A program made the position numbers and the translations under genes. From IMG/VR virus record IMGVR_UViG_3300050821_003742, positions 1 through 64,000 of that record: a stretch of DNA of 64,000 nt. One strand, given 5' to 3'. A model generated the notes under the pieces. The model was not told the DNA's origin. It did no database searches and was given only the letters and a program-made list of their open reading frames with translations. Below are positions 28,616-35,618 of the stretch, in pieces. This stretch comes from a virus. How positions within the stretch are numbered: position 1 is the first letter of the stretch; every line of letters starts with the position of its first letter.

Positions 28616-28809
28616 TTAGATTCTCCTTCCGAATTAGATTTTACATCTGTTGTGTTGCTGGGAACAACTACTTTCCCGTGTTCACCCTTCTGGTTGGGCT
28701 GAATATGATCTACGAAGAAATTGGTAGTTGCGTAGAATGCGCGGTGAATAACACTTCTAATCGCCGCAAATGGATTGAACAACAAAGCTGCTAATACAAT
28801 TGTTTTCAT
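28612..28809 (-). CDS. 65-residue signal-bearing peptide
   Basis: I chose ATG 28809, preceded by GCAGGAGAAA; the longer open frame starts in the neighbour and looks spurious. The N-terminus MKTIVLAALLFNPFAA is a short export signal or membrane anchor; the rest is polar (DHIQPNQKGEHGKVVVPSN). Coupled to the lipoprotein downstream. Function unknown. Confidence 0.6.
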   Translation of the reverse strand: MKTIVLAALLFNPFAAIRSVIHRAFYATTNFFVDHIQPNQKGEHGKVVVPSNTTDVKSNSEGESK

Positions 28810-29138
28810 AGTTTCTCCTGCGGATCGTCTGGCGTGGACTGACGCACAAATATTGCACCTTTGTCGTCTGGGCCACATTGATTAGCGTTCCATTGAACGT
28901 AATCACCCATACTCTTGCCGGTGCCGTCAGGTAGCGTCCAGCTGCGTCCGGCACGGTAGTCCACCACACCCGCGTAGACGGCGTCGGCCAGGTCCTCGCC
29001 CATCCAATACCCCGGGCAGTCCGTCGGCAGCGATCCCTCAAACCCTCCGCACACGGTGCAGGCGTAAAGCCCACCCTCGCAGAACATGCAGTAGGGGTTG
29101 TCGGTGCACTTGCAGATGTACTGAACGTGCTCGCTCAT
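28806..29138 (-). CDS. Cys-rich zinc-binding-type phage protein, GC-rich
   Basis: 110 residues. Cys pairs occur at CKC, CMFC, CTVC and a single Cys in LPTDCPG, forming at least one likely zinc site in the first 45 residues (YCMFCEGGLYACTVCGG). The C-terminal part (GDYVQWNANQCGPDD) is conserved-looking. Close relatives are widespread in phages of Proteobacteria, from my recollection of the family. Base composition is visibly more GC-rich than the surrounding genes, suggesting recent transfer. Confidence 0.75.
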   Translation of the reverse strand: MSEHVQYICKCTDNPYCMFCEGGLYACTVCGGFEGSLPTDCPGYWMGEDLADAVYAGVVDYRAGRSWTLPDGTGKSMGDYVQWNANQCGPDDKGAIFVRQSTPDDPQEKL

Positions 29139-29893
29139 GGCTTCACCTTCTCGGCTGGCGTGGGCGCGGAGAGCAGGGTATTGAGTTCTTCAGTGAGTCG
29201 GGCATAAAACTTATTCTTGCCATCAAGTGTTTCCAGCGCGGCAGTTCTCCTTGGCGTGGCAGTGGTTCGTCGCTTATCTACGTTCTCCCGAATCATGCGA
29301 CCAATGCGGCGATGCATTTCCTCTTCGGTTTCGTCCTCGAATGGATTTGGCTCTGGCGTGGTGGTTGCTGGGGTGAGGGCGCGAATGCGCTTGGCAACCC
29401 AGATAGCGCCACAGTTTTCGGATTCCTTCGCAGCTTCCTCTAATGCGTCGAGTCTAGTCCGCTTAATGTACTCAGCCCACGATTCCCAACTGTCGTCCTC
29501 CAGCGCATCTCGCAACTCTTGGGATGGGGCGGGGTCATTCTTGCGTATATCTCGTAATCGCGCCTCACTCAATTCCCGTTGAGATAGTGGATATTTCGGC
29601 TCGGCTGGCGTGGGCGCGGAGAGCAGGGCGTCAATCACACTTAAACACTGTCCGTGATTGTACGTCACACTGCGAATCGTGTTAATCCAATTAACCTGCT
29701 CCTCCGTCAATCGCCCCTGCGCTCGCTGAAGTTCGGCCAGGATGGGCTGGACATCGCTTTCAACATAATTTAGGCCGCTTACAGCCGTGTTGCGAACTGC
29801 TTCCATGTTGTTGCGGTCCCAGTTGTTAATAATTGCTTCAAAGTGACGGCGCAACTTCGCCACCACCGCTGCCAGTTTGTCTGTTGGAGTCAT
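29135..29893 (-). CDS. Mosaic helical protein 1 (shared repeat modules)
   Basis: 252 residues. Start at ATG 29893, which overlaps the upstream gene stop (ATGA) and has GGGGAAG upstream; the frame is open further to 29920. It is helical and charged. Modules MTP-x-(D/E)-(K/R)-L, AELQRAQGRL and L-SA-PTPAE recur in the next gene at the DNA level with almost no change, while the rest differs. Short acidic helical modules like DSWESWAEYIKRTRLDALEE are typical of phage early genes of unknown function. Confidence 0.6.
   Translation of the reverse strand: MTPTDKLAAVVAKLRRHFEAIINNWDRNNMEAVRNTAVSGLNYVESDVQPILAELQRAQGRLTEEQVNWINTIRSVTYNHGQCLSVIDALLSAPTPAEPKYPLSQRELSEARLRDIRKNDPAPSQELRDALEDDSWESWAEYIKRTRLDALEEAAKESENCGAIWVAKRIRALTPATTTPEPNPFEDETEEEMHRRIGRMIRENVDKRRTTATPRRTAALETLDGKNKFYARLTEELNTLLSAPTPAEKVKP
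29151..29178 (-). repeat. Direct repeat encoding SAPTPAE module (copies also at 29601-29628 and 30532-30556)
   Basis: The 28-base unit that begins TCGGCTGGCGTGGGCGCGGA on the plus strand occurs identically at 29151 and 29601, and with a short deletion at 30532. A second unit (AATCGCCCCTGCGCTCGCTG and following) occurs at 29709-29739 and 30324-30354. They lie in reading frame inside two neighbouring genes and probably drive recombination or gene mosaicism. Confidence 0.8.
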
Positions 29894-30645
29894 TGCTTCC
29901 CCAGTGGAATCAAATAACAAGGCCCGAATCCGGGATCACTTTGAATGATATTTTCTATGTATACCTTGGGATGCTTGCCTACCCTTATCTGGCAGGTTCC
30001 CTCTAAATTCCAGTTTGTCAAAATGCTGTCGTAGTTTTTGGAGAGAACGGCATAGCGCATTTCGGCTTTACGGTGAATCCATGGCGTAGGATCAAAATCA
30101 GAGATAGGCAAGCTAGCTACATCGTAAGAATCTTTAGGAAAACCCAGCATGCCAGCAAACCAGCCGATTTTGTAACCCCGCTCATTTCCGTCATTAAAAC
30201 CTTCTTGATAGCCAATCCGCAGTTCATACACATGGTCTTGGGATAGAAGCCCAATTCCGTCGCTATAGTCCAGTTTGTCAATCTCGCTGCGCGTGTAAAC
30301 GTGCAACTTGCGAACCTCTTCGCTCAATCGCCCCTGCGCTCGCTGGAGTTCGGCAACTTGCCAGTCTAACTCCTTCAGTAAATCCTTAAATGTATCGCCG
30401 TGCCCGGTAGCGAAACTGTGCGCTATCATCCATGCTGCTAGTTGCTCGCGTTCCGGCTCGGATGGCGTGGGCACGGCTTCCACGACAACCATTTCCGTGC
30501 AATCATCATGGTCGCCGGTTTCGCAAACGTTCTCGGCTGGCGTAGCGGAGAGCAGGGCGCACATTTCATCCATCAACCCATCGGCATCGCTGCACGCCAT
30601 AAAGTTCCATTTCTTGGATTTCATCAATCGTTCTGCTGGAGTCAT
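29890..30645 (-). CDS. Mosaic helical protein 2 (shared repeat modules)
   Basis: 251 residues. I chose ATG 30645, which has GAGGAAGCC directly upstream and a start motif (MTPAERL) parallel to that of the preceding mosaic gene. The longer frame to 30687 overlaps the zinc-type peptide at 30642-30782. It shares AELQRAQGRL and SATPAE with its neighbour. The middle has YQEGFNDGNERGYKIGW. The C-terminal 60 residues differ in character (WNLEGTCQIRVGKHPKVYIE) and may be a separate small domain. Function unknown. Confidence 0.55.
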   Translation of the reverse strand: MTPAERLMKSKKWNFMACSDADGLMDEMCALLSATPAENVCETGDHDDCTEMVVVEAVPTPSEPEREQLAAWMIAHSFATGHGDTFKDLLKELDWQVAELQRAQGRLSEEVRKLHVYTRSEIDKLDYSDGIGLLSQDHVYELRIGYQEGFNDGNERGYKIGWFAGMLGFPKDSYDVASLPISDFDPTPWIHRKAEMRYAVLSKNYDSILTNWNLEGTCQIRVGKHPKVYIENIIQSDPGFGPCYLIPLGKQ

Positions 30646-30782
30646 GGCTTCCTCTTTCCAGCGGTAAGGTTCTTGTGGCATGGACACGGACAGCTTAACT
30701 TGTAGCAGTCATCGTGTCTACCTGTTTGACAGCCTTTGCTTACCGCTATCGTGATATCAACTTTGTGTATTCGCGTTGCCAT
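30642..30782 (-). CDS. 46-residue Cys/His mini-protein (CxCxCH type)
   Basis: ATG 30782, stop overlapping the next start (CCATGA). Contains CQTGRHDDCYKLSCPCPCHK, a dense Cys/His set that likely binds zinc. A very similar tail, CAKGAHCQCYKINCTCTCHH, ends the protein at 36465-36671, so the motif is used at least twice in this genome. Confidence 0.65.
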   Translation of the reverse strand: MATRIHKVDITIAVSKGCQTGRHDDCYKLSCPCPCHKNLTAGKRKP

Positions 30783-30815
30783 TTAATTTGTTCTCCGAGA
30801 CCCGGCATTCTCTAC

Positions 30816-31052
30816 CTAAAGCATGCACGCGGCGTTCCGTTTATCTAATTCTGACTTTCGAATCCATTCGATTTGTGGTGGCGTTGTATATGTCATAGTC
30901 ATTACCGAGCTACTAGACCAGAAACCATCAGGTGTTTTAGGCACAGGAACCATCTCGTGCATAACTGCGCACCGCGGATTGGTTCTATCGTATTCGGCTT
31001 TGACCCATTCCCGTTCCAGGTTCATATTCTTCCATCTAATTATCACTGACAT
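30816..31052 (-). CDS. Hypothetical protein, 78 residues
   Basis: ATG 31052 is preceded by GTGGAGG; the open frame extends to 31091 but without a site. The product begins MSVIIRWKNMNLEREWVKAE, with mixed alpha/beta character and a Ser-rich central loop (GFWSSSSVMT). I do not recognise it. Part of the minus-strand operon. Confidence 0.6.
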   Translation of the reverse strand: MSVIIRWKNMNLEREWVKAEYDRTNPRCAVMHEMVPVPKTPDGFWSSSSVMTMTYTTPPQIEWIRKSELDKRNAACML

Positions 31053-31264
31053 TGTTCCTCCACTTCCCCGCCGTTTATATGCTTTAGGCAAGGAAGGCCG
31101 GGTCTTCTAATTCGGCGAACCATACATGCTTTGAGGCTGTCAACTAGGCGCCGGGTCAGGTTCCCGTGACATTTAGTGCCGATATGATTCGCCGCCCGTG
31201 GACCGCTTAGCGAAGTCAGGATTGCCACTCATTCCCAACCTCTCGACGGCCCACGGGCTGCGGA
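31053..31264. other. Gene-poor 212-base stretch with inverted repeat
   Basis: No convincing gene. A GTG-initiated frame of 61 codons (31043-31228, minus) is open but has no ribosome site and reads as basic and Cys-containing. GCCCGTGG at 31194-31201 and CCACGGGC at 31251-31258 form an 8-bp inverted repeat that continues after one mismatch. Being downstream of the Cys-rich Tat gene, it could fold in that transcript's 3' end; no U-tract follows. Confidence 0.45.
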
Positions 31265-31936
31265 TCAACAATCGGTTTCGCACCACACACAGCACTGACA
31301 TCCGCAATTAAAGCATCGTCCATTGTTCGTTAGGCAGCAATGGCATAGATTACAACAGGCATACATGCAGCAACATCCCGGTTCGCCGAATGGTCCTGTA
31401 CACCTGAAGAACAGTCCCGCCACCCACCCCTTCACCTGTATGGGCTGTCCCAAGTCGATAACTCCGCTATCGTTGGTTGAGAACTTGTACGTTGTGCTTT
31501 CAACGGTTTTAATGGTTATGGAATACGTATTTCCGTCTGTAACATGCTGTAGTTCCCATCCTGGTATCACTTCTGAGTCCTTGAGATTCAACGACGCTAT
31601 CAGCGATGCCCATTTCTTTGCCTTGATACGTCCCATTGCCGGAGAAGAGAACAGCTCCTCTAGATCAACGAACTTTCCCGTTTCTGCCTTGTGCCAGTTC
31701 TGAGCCGTGTTCAACAGCCGTAGAACTTCTACCGCTGTCCTATCGTTGGCTACGGCAGCTTGGGCCTTGATAGTCTTGGCTCCCAGACTGAATGCCACTA
31801 CGCCAATTGCCGCGCTCTGTAAGAATCCCCTCCGGCCCTTGCTAACATTGTTCAACAGCTCTTTCCGTTCTTTGCATCCACTACAAGGCTTAATACCAAT
31901 GGCCTTGGTTACTGCTTCAATCTTGTCTCCAACCAT
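31265..31936 (-). CDS. Tat-signal protein with 16-cysteine C-terminus
   Basis: 223 residues; AAAAGGAGGAGC precedes the ATG. Residues 1-30 hold a CSGC pair (PCSGCKERKELLN). Residues about 33-60 look like a twin-arginine export signal (KGRRGFLQSAAIGVVAFSLG, then AKTIKAQA). The middle (about 65-175) is an alpha/beta domain of unknown family. The last 45 residues (179-223) contain 16 Cys, including CCC and CC pairs. Tat exports folded, often metal-loaded proteins, so a metal-cluster or disulfide-rich cap is plausible. The Tat signal is not at the very N-terminus, which is unusual. No known family recognised for the whole. Confidence 0.75.
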   Translation of the reverse strand: MVGDKIEAVTKAIGIKPCSGCKERKELLNNVSKGRRGFLQSAAIGVVAFSLGAKTIKAQAAVANDRTAVEVLRLLNTAQNWHKAETGKFVDLEELFSSPAMGRIKAKKWASLIASLNLKDSEVIPGWELQHVTDGNTYSITIKTVESTTYKFSTNDSGVIDLGQPIQVKGWVAGLFFRCTGPFGEPGCCCMYACCNLCHCCLTNNGRCFNCGCQCCVWCETDC

Positions 31937-31953
31937 TGCTCCTCCTTTTAATT

Positions 31954-32005
31954 GGGAATACCAGGGTTTACGTTCAACGGCGAATTGACGTGGTCCGGTA
32001 TTCCC
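31954..32005 (-). repeat. Inverted repeat in the leader of the Cys-rich gene
   Basis: GGGAATACC (31954-31962) and GGTATTCCC (31997-32005) are perfect 9-base arms around a 34-base loop, ending just before the AGGAGG ribosome site on the minus strand. The loop can form a smaller internal helix. A CCCCGGGG palindrome follows at about 32008. It may be a regulatory leader hairpin or an attenuating structure after the SSB-like gene. Confidence 0.6.
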
Positions 32006-32024
32006 ATCCCCGGGGAAACTTAAA

Positions 32025-32600
32025 CTACTTTCGCTTCGTGTCTACCTTGGCAATCTGCGTAATCTTGCCAAACCAGCTCTTGCGCTCGTCTTCGTCGGCT
32101 GACTTCATCTCTTCCTTGGTAACCGCTCGTGAGTTCTTCTTCGTTTCATCCGTGAACTTCTGAATGCTCAGATAGAAGTCCGCAGTGGTACCAACGAGCT
32201 TGCTGGTATCGAAGCCGCCGTGACCGTTGATCTCAAGGGTTAATCCCGCCTTCTCAAGATCGTTTAGGCGAGACAATGACATGAAATCACGAAAGTCGGA
32301 GCCGCCCAACTGAGCACCGGACTTCTTGGCCTCTCGCAGATAGTTCTTGCGATCATCTGAAAGAGCCTCGGTCCGATAGTTGTAGGTAACGCTCTTGTTA
32401 TCCGTCTTGTTCCCGTTCACCAACACAACAGCCAACTTGAGATTGCGGCTGTCGCCATTGGTGGAAACTACGTCTTCTGTCTTGATAACCTTCGCAAAGG
32501 TTCCCGTGGTCTCGTACTCCGGCACAATTGCTCCGGCATACCATCCCGGGTCCCACTGCTGATACTTGCTTTCCATCTCAAAACCACTGAAATTACTCAT
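32025..32600 (-). CDS. Putative single-stranded DNA-binding protein
   Basis: 191 residues, ATG preceded by AAGGAG. It has a beta-rich middle with NLKLAVVLVNGNKTDNKSV and a charged, Lys-rich C-terminus with acidic patches (KSADEDERKSW). Its position directly downstream of RecT-like and RecB-like genes is where phages place their SSB or accessory annealing factor. The OB fold cannot be proven by eye, so the call relies on context. Confidence 0.45.
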   Translation of the reverse strand: MSNFSGFEMESKYQQWDPGWYAGAIVPEYETTGTFAKVIKTEDVVSTNGDSRNLKLAVVLVNGNKTDNKSVTYNYRTEALSDDRKNYLREAKKSGAQLGGSDFRDFMSLSRLNDLEKAGLTLEINGHGGFDTSKLVGTTADFYLSIQKFTDETKKNSRAVTKEEMKSADEDERKSWFGKITQIAKVDTKRK

Positions 32601-32713
32601 CTTTGTTTCTCCTTATATGCTTGTTTAATTTTCCGTAATACGGAATCTTGTCCCCAGAAATATCCACTAAACCACGATACGATGCAAAACATGAACGAAA
32701 ACAAATCGTGCAT
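32597..32713 (-). CDS. 38-residue membrane peptide between RecT and SSB-like genes
   Basis: Begins directly after the RecT stop (TAA then ATG) and its TGA overlaps the next start (ATGA), so it fills the gap exactly. One hydrophobic helix (LFSFMFCIVSWFSGYFWG) is followed by a basic tail (RKIKQAYKEKQR). A membrane peptide inside a recombination operon is unexpected. Confidence 0.55.
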   Translation of the reverse strand: MHDLFSFMFCIVSWFSGYFWGQDSVLRKIKQAYKEKQR

Positions 32714-33415
32714 TTATTTAATTCCCGAAGGAATCTCTTTTGGCGCCTTGGGCTCTACCATCTTCACCGCTGGCGAAGTTGCATCCACATCCACAATGTC
32801 CTCGCTTACTCCGATACCGGTGCCAAGAGCCAAACAACGTTTCTGTGCCGAAACCCGCAACATCCAGTCAGAACGGCTGGACCAGTTGGGATTCTTCTCC
32901 ATGAACCAGTTGGTTAGCCATGCTGTGTATTCAACCGGCTGATCGTTTATGGTCATGTTGCACTTGACACCTATCTCTTTTGTTCCCGCAATCCTTGGCT
33001 GGAAGGTTGCTCCCTTGGGCCATTCCCTTTCAACGTCGGTGAACACGGGAGCCGATAGCTTATATCCGTTTAGCTTCGCTTCTTTCAATGTTCCCTGAAG
33101 CGAGGTCCCAATCTTTCCCGAAGGAAGAACATAGATATCCCCGTCCTCGGGGTTAAGTCCTCGCCTGTGGGCTGTAATAGCCAGCATTAGGGCATGGGGA
33201 ATGGTCAGTGAATACAGCGCCGAGTATAGCTTAGCCATCATCACCGGTGGTATCTCAGCCTGATTGTAGGTGTTAATTCCTGCCCATTCAGCGTTCTTAT
33301 CCTCCCGTTGCATTGCCGTAGCTGCTTTCTGCAACTCTAGCAACTTGGCTGCTGTGTTTTGTGTGTCTTCTTGGGCCGTTGGAATCATTCCCAGTGCCCT
33401 TTGAGCTTCACTCAT
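32714..33415 (-). CDS. RecT/Bet-like single-strand annealing protein
   Basis: 233 residues. It carries the conserved core of the Redbeta/RecT group: LMLAITAHRRGLNPEDGDIY, GKIGTSLQGTLKEA, and near residue 190-205 SDWMLRVSAQKRCLALGTG. It anneals complementary strands during recombination-dependent replication. It is coupled to the RecB-like nuclease upstream (4-base overlap), the classic exonuclease-annealase pair. The C-terminal 25 residues are Pro/Lys-rich, probably a tail. Confidence 0.8.
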   Translation of the reverse strand: MSEAQRALGMIPTAQEDTQNTAAKLLELQKAATAMQREDKNAEWAGINTYNQAEIPPVMMAKLYSALYSLTIPHALMLAITAHRRGLNPEDGDIYVLPSGKIGTSLQGTLKEAKLNGYKLSAPVFTDVEREWPKGATFQPRIAGTKEIGVKCNMTINDQPVEYTAWLTNWFMEKNPNWSSRSDWMLRVSAQKRCLALGTGIGVSEDIVDVDATSPAVKMVEPKAPKEIPSGIK

Positions 33416-34275
33416 GCCGTCACCTCTTCCCTTTTTTCTTTAATTTGATAGAGAGTTCTATCATTAACGTCGGCTTTGCCGGAACATACCGACAGGAAAT
33501 CGCATTCTCCCCACATACTGACGCATGCCGTATTGCTCATTGGCCACGGCGCCGCATCCTTACAGCTGGCATAGAATTGGCACATCTCTCTAATTGTCCA
33601 GTCCAGTTGCTGCCTGAATATTGGTTGGAATTTTACCACTTCTTTGTCTACGTCGATAGTCTCAATTCGGGGCTCAGAACCTCGATAGGGCTTGACAATA
33701 ATCTCGTATTCAATCCCGCTCGGGGTAATCCCGGCTTCCTCAAGATAGGCTAAATAGAATCCCATCTGGGGTTCTCTCAACAGACGTTTCTTGAGATCCG
33801 TCTTCCAGTCTTTTCCAACCGCACTAGCCGTCTTGGTGTCGATAAGAACACGCCGATTACTGAGCCTATCAATAATCCCGTTACAAACCACGTCCATTCC
33901 CGCATGGTTCCCCCAGTTCCATTCCACTACTTTCTCGTTCATTAACGCTGGCTCAGTCTTTGCTTTATCCCCGTGATACCCGTAATACAGCGTAGTAATG
34001 GGCGCAATTGCTTCCTGCAGACCGACCCACTTCACCTGGTCTTTGGCGTCTATCTTTCTTACGTCATACAACGAGGCCTCCTCCAGGGCCATGTGAAAAG
34101 TCTGGAGATATTCTTTACCCGCCCAATATCCCTCGGCAATGCGGTGGATCACGGAACCAAAGGCATAGTGAATCGACCACTGCACGGGCTCCTTCTCAAG
34201 CAGGTATTGAATCCGGTGCTTCTCCCGGCATTCTGACCAGAGCTTAATTTGTGTCGGACTAATCCTTAACTCCAT
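33412..34275 (-). CDS. PD-(D/E)XK nuclease with Fe-S-type cysteines (Cas4/RecB-like)
   Basis: 287 residues. Motifs: GSVIH near residue 41-44, IID136-RL, LID146-TK148, and Q170-xxx-Y174, which together define RecB/Cas4-type exonucleases. C16 and C251, C258, C264 are spaced as the four Fe-S cluster ligands of Cas4 and AddB. Acts as the 5'-3' resecting partner of the annealase. It overlaps the RusA gene by 17 bases upstream. There is no CRISPR array here, so a recombination role is favoured. Confidence 0.85.
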   Translation of the reverse strand: MELRISPTQIKLWSECREKHRIQYLLEKEPVQWSIHYAFGSVIHRIAEGYWAGKEYLQTFHMALEEASLYDVRKIDAKDQVKWVGLQEAIAPITTLYYGYHGDKAKTEPALMNEKVVEWNWGNHAGMDVVCNGIIDRLSNRRVLIDTKTASAVGKDWKTDLKKRLLREPQMGFYLAYLEEAGITPSGIEYEIIVKPYRGSEPRIETIDVDKEVVKFQPIFRQQLDWTIREMCQFYASCKDAAPWPMSNTACVSMWGECDFLSVCSGKADVNDRTLYQIKEKREEVTA

Positions 34276-34687
34276 TGAATTCCTCCACCATCACTCTTAC
34301 TTGAACACCTTCTTTACCCGCCGCAATCCATCTCTTGCTGGGGTTCTCCATCCGCCACACCAAGTTATCATCCGCAATCAAAACCTTCTTCAGCCCATCC
34401 TCGGCTGCTTTTATCAAATTTGTGAGATCCGGGTCCTGCAAGTGCGGTTGATTTTCCGCCAGCTCTCTGGTTCTTGTTTTGGGTATCGGGAAATAGAAGT
34501 GCAACTCCAGCGTCACCGCACCAATCATCTTCTTGTATCCAGGTCCAGCCGCTATCGTCGCCGCTATTGCAACCGATCTTTCCCATGCCACCACATCTCC
34601 CTTGTTGTAAATTACGCCCGACTTCGTCTGACGGTATTGCTTGCTTTTGGGTACGCCCGGAACAAAGAAGTTAAACGTTCTTGACAA
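34259..34687 (-). CDS. rusA: RusA-like Holliday junction resolvase
   Basis: 142 residues. Family pattern: FFVPGVPKSKQYRQ at the start, Lys/Arg-rich KTRTREL, and the acidic core D85-PDLTNLIKAAEDGL followed by DD106-107. RusA dimers cut four-way junctions symmetrically with metal bound by these acids. Fits the recombination module with the nuclease and annealase downstream. The ribosome site is inside the preceding gene. Confidence 0.85.
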   Translation of the reverse strand: MSRTFNFFVPGVPKSKQYRQTKSGVIYNKGDVVAWERSVAIAATIAAGPGYKKMIGAVTLELHFYFPIPKTRTRELAENQPHLQDPDLTNLIKAAEDGLKKVLIADDNLVWRMENPSKRWIAAGKEGVQVRVMVEEFNGVKD

Positions 34688-35024
34688 ATTCCATCTCCAT
34701 AATCGTCTTAACTTCTACAATCTTTCCCTGCGGCGTAAGATATTCCCTCGTCGTGAATCTCTCCCCCAACACTTCGTTTCGACGCTCTCCAAGGATAATC
34801 GTATGCGTAGGTCTTAACACCTGTCTAAGTATGTTGTCCATGTACCTATCTTTCCAACCTTCCAGCTCCCGAGAACCGATGGAGGGCACCGAACCCGTCG
34901 GTTCTGCTTTAATGCGGTTCTCGGGAGGTCTGGAACCCTTAATCTTGTCCGACAACTTCAGTAGCTTTCTTGCTATTGAGTCGTGATTCGATAATCTTGT
35001 TGATGTTTTCTTCTTCGGTCGCAT
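34671..35024 (-). CDS. Hypothetical protein, 117 residues
   Basis: Overlaps RusA by 17 bases and the upstream gene by 86 bases, so the true start may be later than 35024. Very basic N-terminus (MRPKKKTSTRL) and a C-terminal beta segment (TREYLTPQGKIVEVKTIMEM). No recognised family. Confidence 0.55.
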   Translation of the reverse strand: MRPKKKTSTRLSNHDSIARKLLKLSDKIKGSRPPENRIKAEPTGSVPSIGSRELEGWKDRYMDNILRQVLRPTHTIILGERRNEVLGERFTTREYLTPQGKIVEVKTIMEMEFVKNV

Positions 35025-35142
35025 CTATCCACCGCCTATGGACGGAGTACCACGCATCCCGGGCTACTTCGGCTTCTTTCATTCGCCGTTCCCAAATAGC
35101 AAACAGTCGCAGGTCTTCTTTTCTTAGTTCTTCGATGGTCAT
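34939..35142 (-). CDS. Small helical protein, 67 residues
   Basis: ATG 35142 with GCTGGAGGGCG upstream, a ribosome-site context reused by other genes here (39866, 40235). Amphipathic helices (MTIEELRKEDLRLFAIWERR). Unknown role. The long overlap with 34671-35024 is noteworthy. Confidence 0.6.
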   Translation of the reverse strand: MTIEELRKEDLRLFAIWERRMKEAEVARDAWYSVHRRWIDATEEENINKIIESRLNSKKATEVVGQD

Positions 35143-35157
35143 AACGCCCTCCAGCGT

Positions 35158-35313
35158 TTATTGATTTACCGCTTCTAGTTTTTTACTCTCTCTCTTCACA
35201 TTCCACAGCCGGGACTTACATGCTGGACATGCCAACGGTAGTTCTCTCGACCTTGGCAGCCAATTGTGCTCGCAACGCTCGCATGTAAGTCCCGTAATCT
35301 TTATTGTTTTCAT
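35158..35313 (-). CDS. 51-residue zinc-ribbon protein, apparently leaderless
   Basis: Starts MKTIKITGLTCERCEHNWLP and continues with PLACPACKSRLW; the two CxxC knuckles form a classical zinc ribbon common in phages. The ATG at 35313 lies 8 bases after a near-consensus -10 box, with no room for a ribosome site, so the message is probably leaderless. Confidence 0.8.
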   Translation of the reverse strand: MKTIKITGLTCERCEHNWLPRSRELPLACPACKSRLWNVKRESKKLEAVNQ

Positions 35314-35321
35314 TGTATCTT

Positions 35322-35350
35322 ATGATAACCCCGTTTCTCCTATTTGTCAA
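35322..35350 (-). promoter_or_regulatory. Sigma70-type promoter, leaderless type
   Basis: On the minus strand, TTGACA (35350-35345), 17-base spacer, TATCAT (35327-35322). The expected transcription start falls 1-3 bases before the ATG at 35313. It lies between two genes of the same direction, giving an internal promoter for the recombination module. Confidence 0.75.
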
Positions 35351-35358
35351 CAACTATT

Positions 35359-35499
35359 TCAAGATGTTTCGAGCAATTCCAGCACAGCTTGGCCAATTGC
35401 AATAATCAGTCGACGAAGACCTTCGTCTCCACTTGTGGGTGCGGCCTCAAGTGATTCATGTAATTCCTTTATCAGTGCTTCGTAGGTCATTTCGGTCAC
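35359..35499 (-). CDS. Small helical protein, 46 or 65 residues
   Basis: I prefer GTG 35499, which overlaps the preceding peptide's stop as GTGA; MTYEALIKELHESL begins three codons later. The frame is open up to a GTG at 35556, which would add YRCRNC, a possible zinc knuckle; the choice between the two is uncertain. The C-terminal part LRRLIIAIGQAVLELLE is an amphipathic helix. Confidence 0.5.
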   Translation of the reverse strand: MTEMTYEALIKELHESLEAAPTSGDEGLRRLIIAIGQAVLELLETS

Positions 35500-35618
35500 T
35501 TTGTCCTCGCTATCTGAATCAATACGTAGATCACAGTTCCTGCAACGATACGCCACAGGAATTCCCAGCCGCGTGCCCGGTGTTGGAAATCATGCTTGAA
35601 ATGCTCCCAAAGTTTCAC
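35496..35618 (-). CDS. 40-residue membrane peptide coupled to the methyltransferase
   Basis: GTG 35618 overlaps the methyltransferase stop (GTGA) and its own stop overlaps the next GTG. Basic/aromatic N-terminus (KLWEHFKHDFQHRARGW), then one hydrophobic helix (FLWRIVAGTVIYVLIQIA). Evidence is the chain of overlaps plus the clean helix. Confidence 0.5.
   Translation of the reverse strand: MKLWEHFKHDFQHRARGWEFLWRIVAGTVIYVLIQIARTK

Noticed and set aside
31043-31228. 61-codon minus-strand ORF
   Set aside because: No ribosome site, overlap with the better supported gene at 30816-31052, and unconvincing composition.
33412-34275. Cas4 of a CRISPR system
   Set aside because: No repeats or other cas genes are nearby; the neighbours are RecT-like and RusA-like, so a recombination exonuclease is the better reading.
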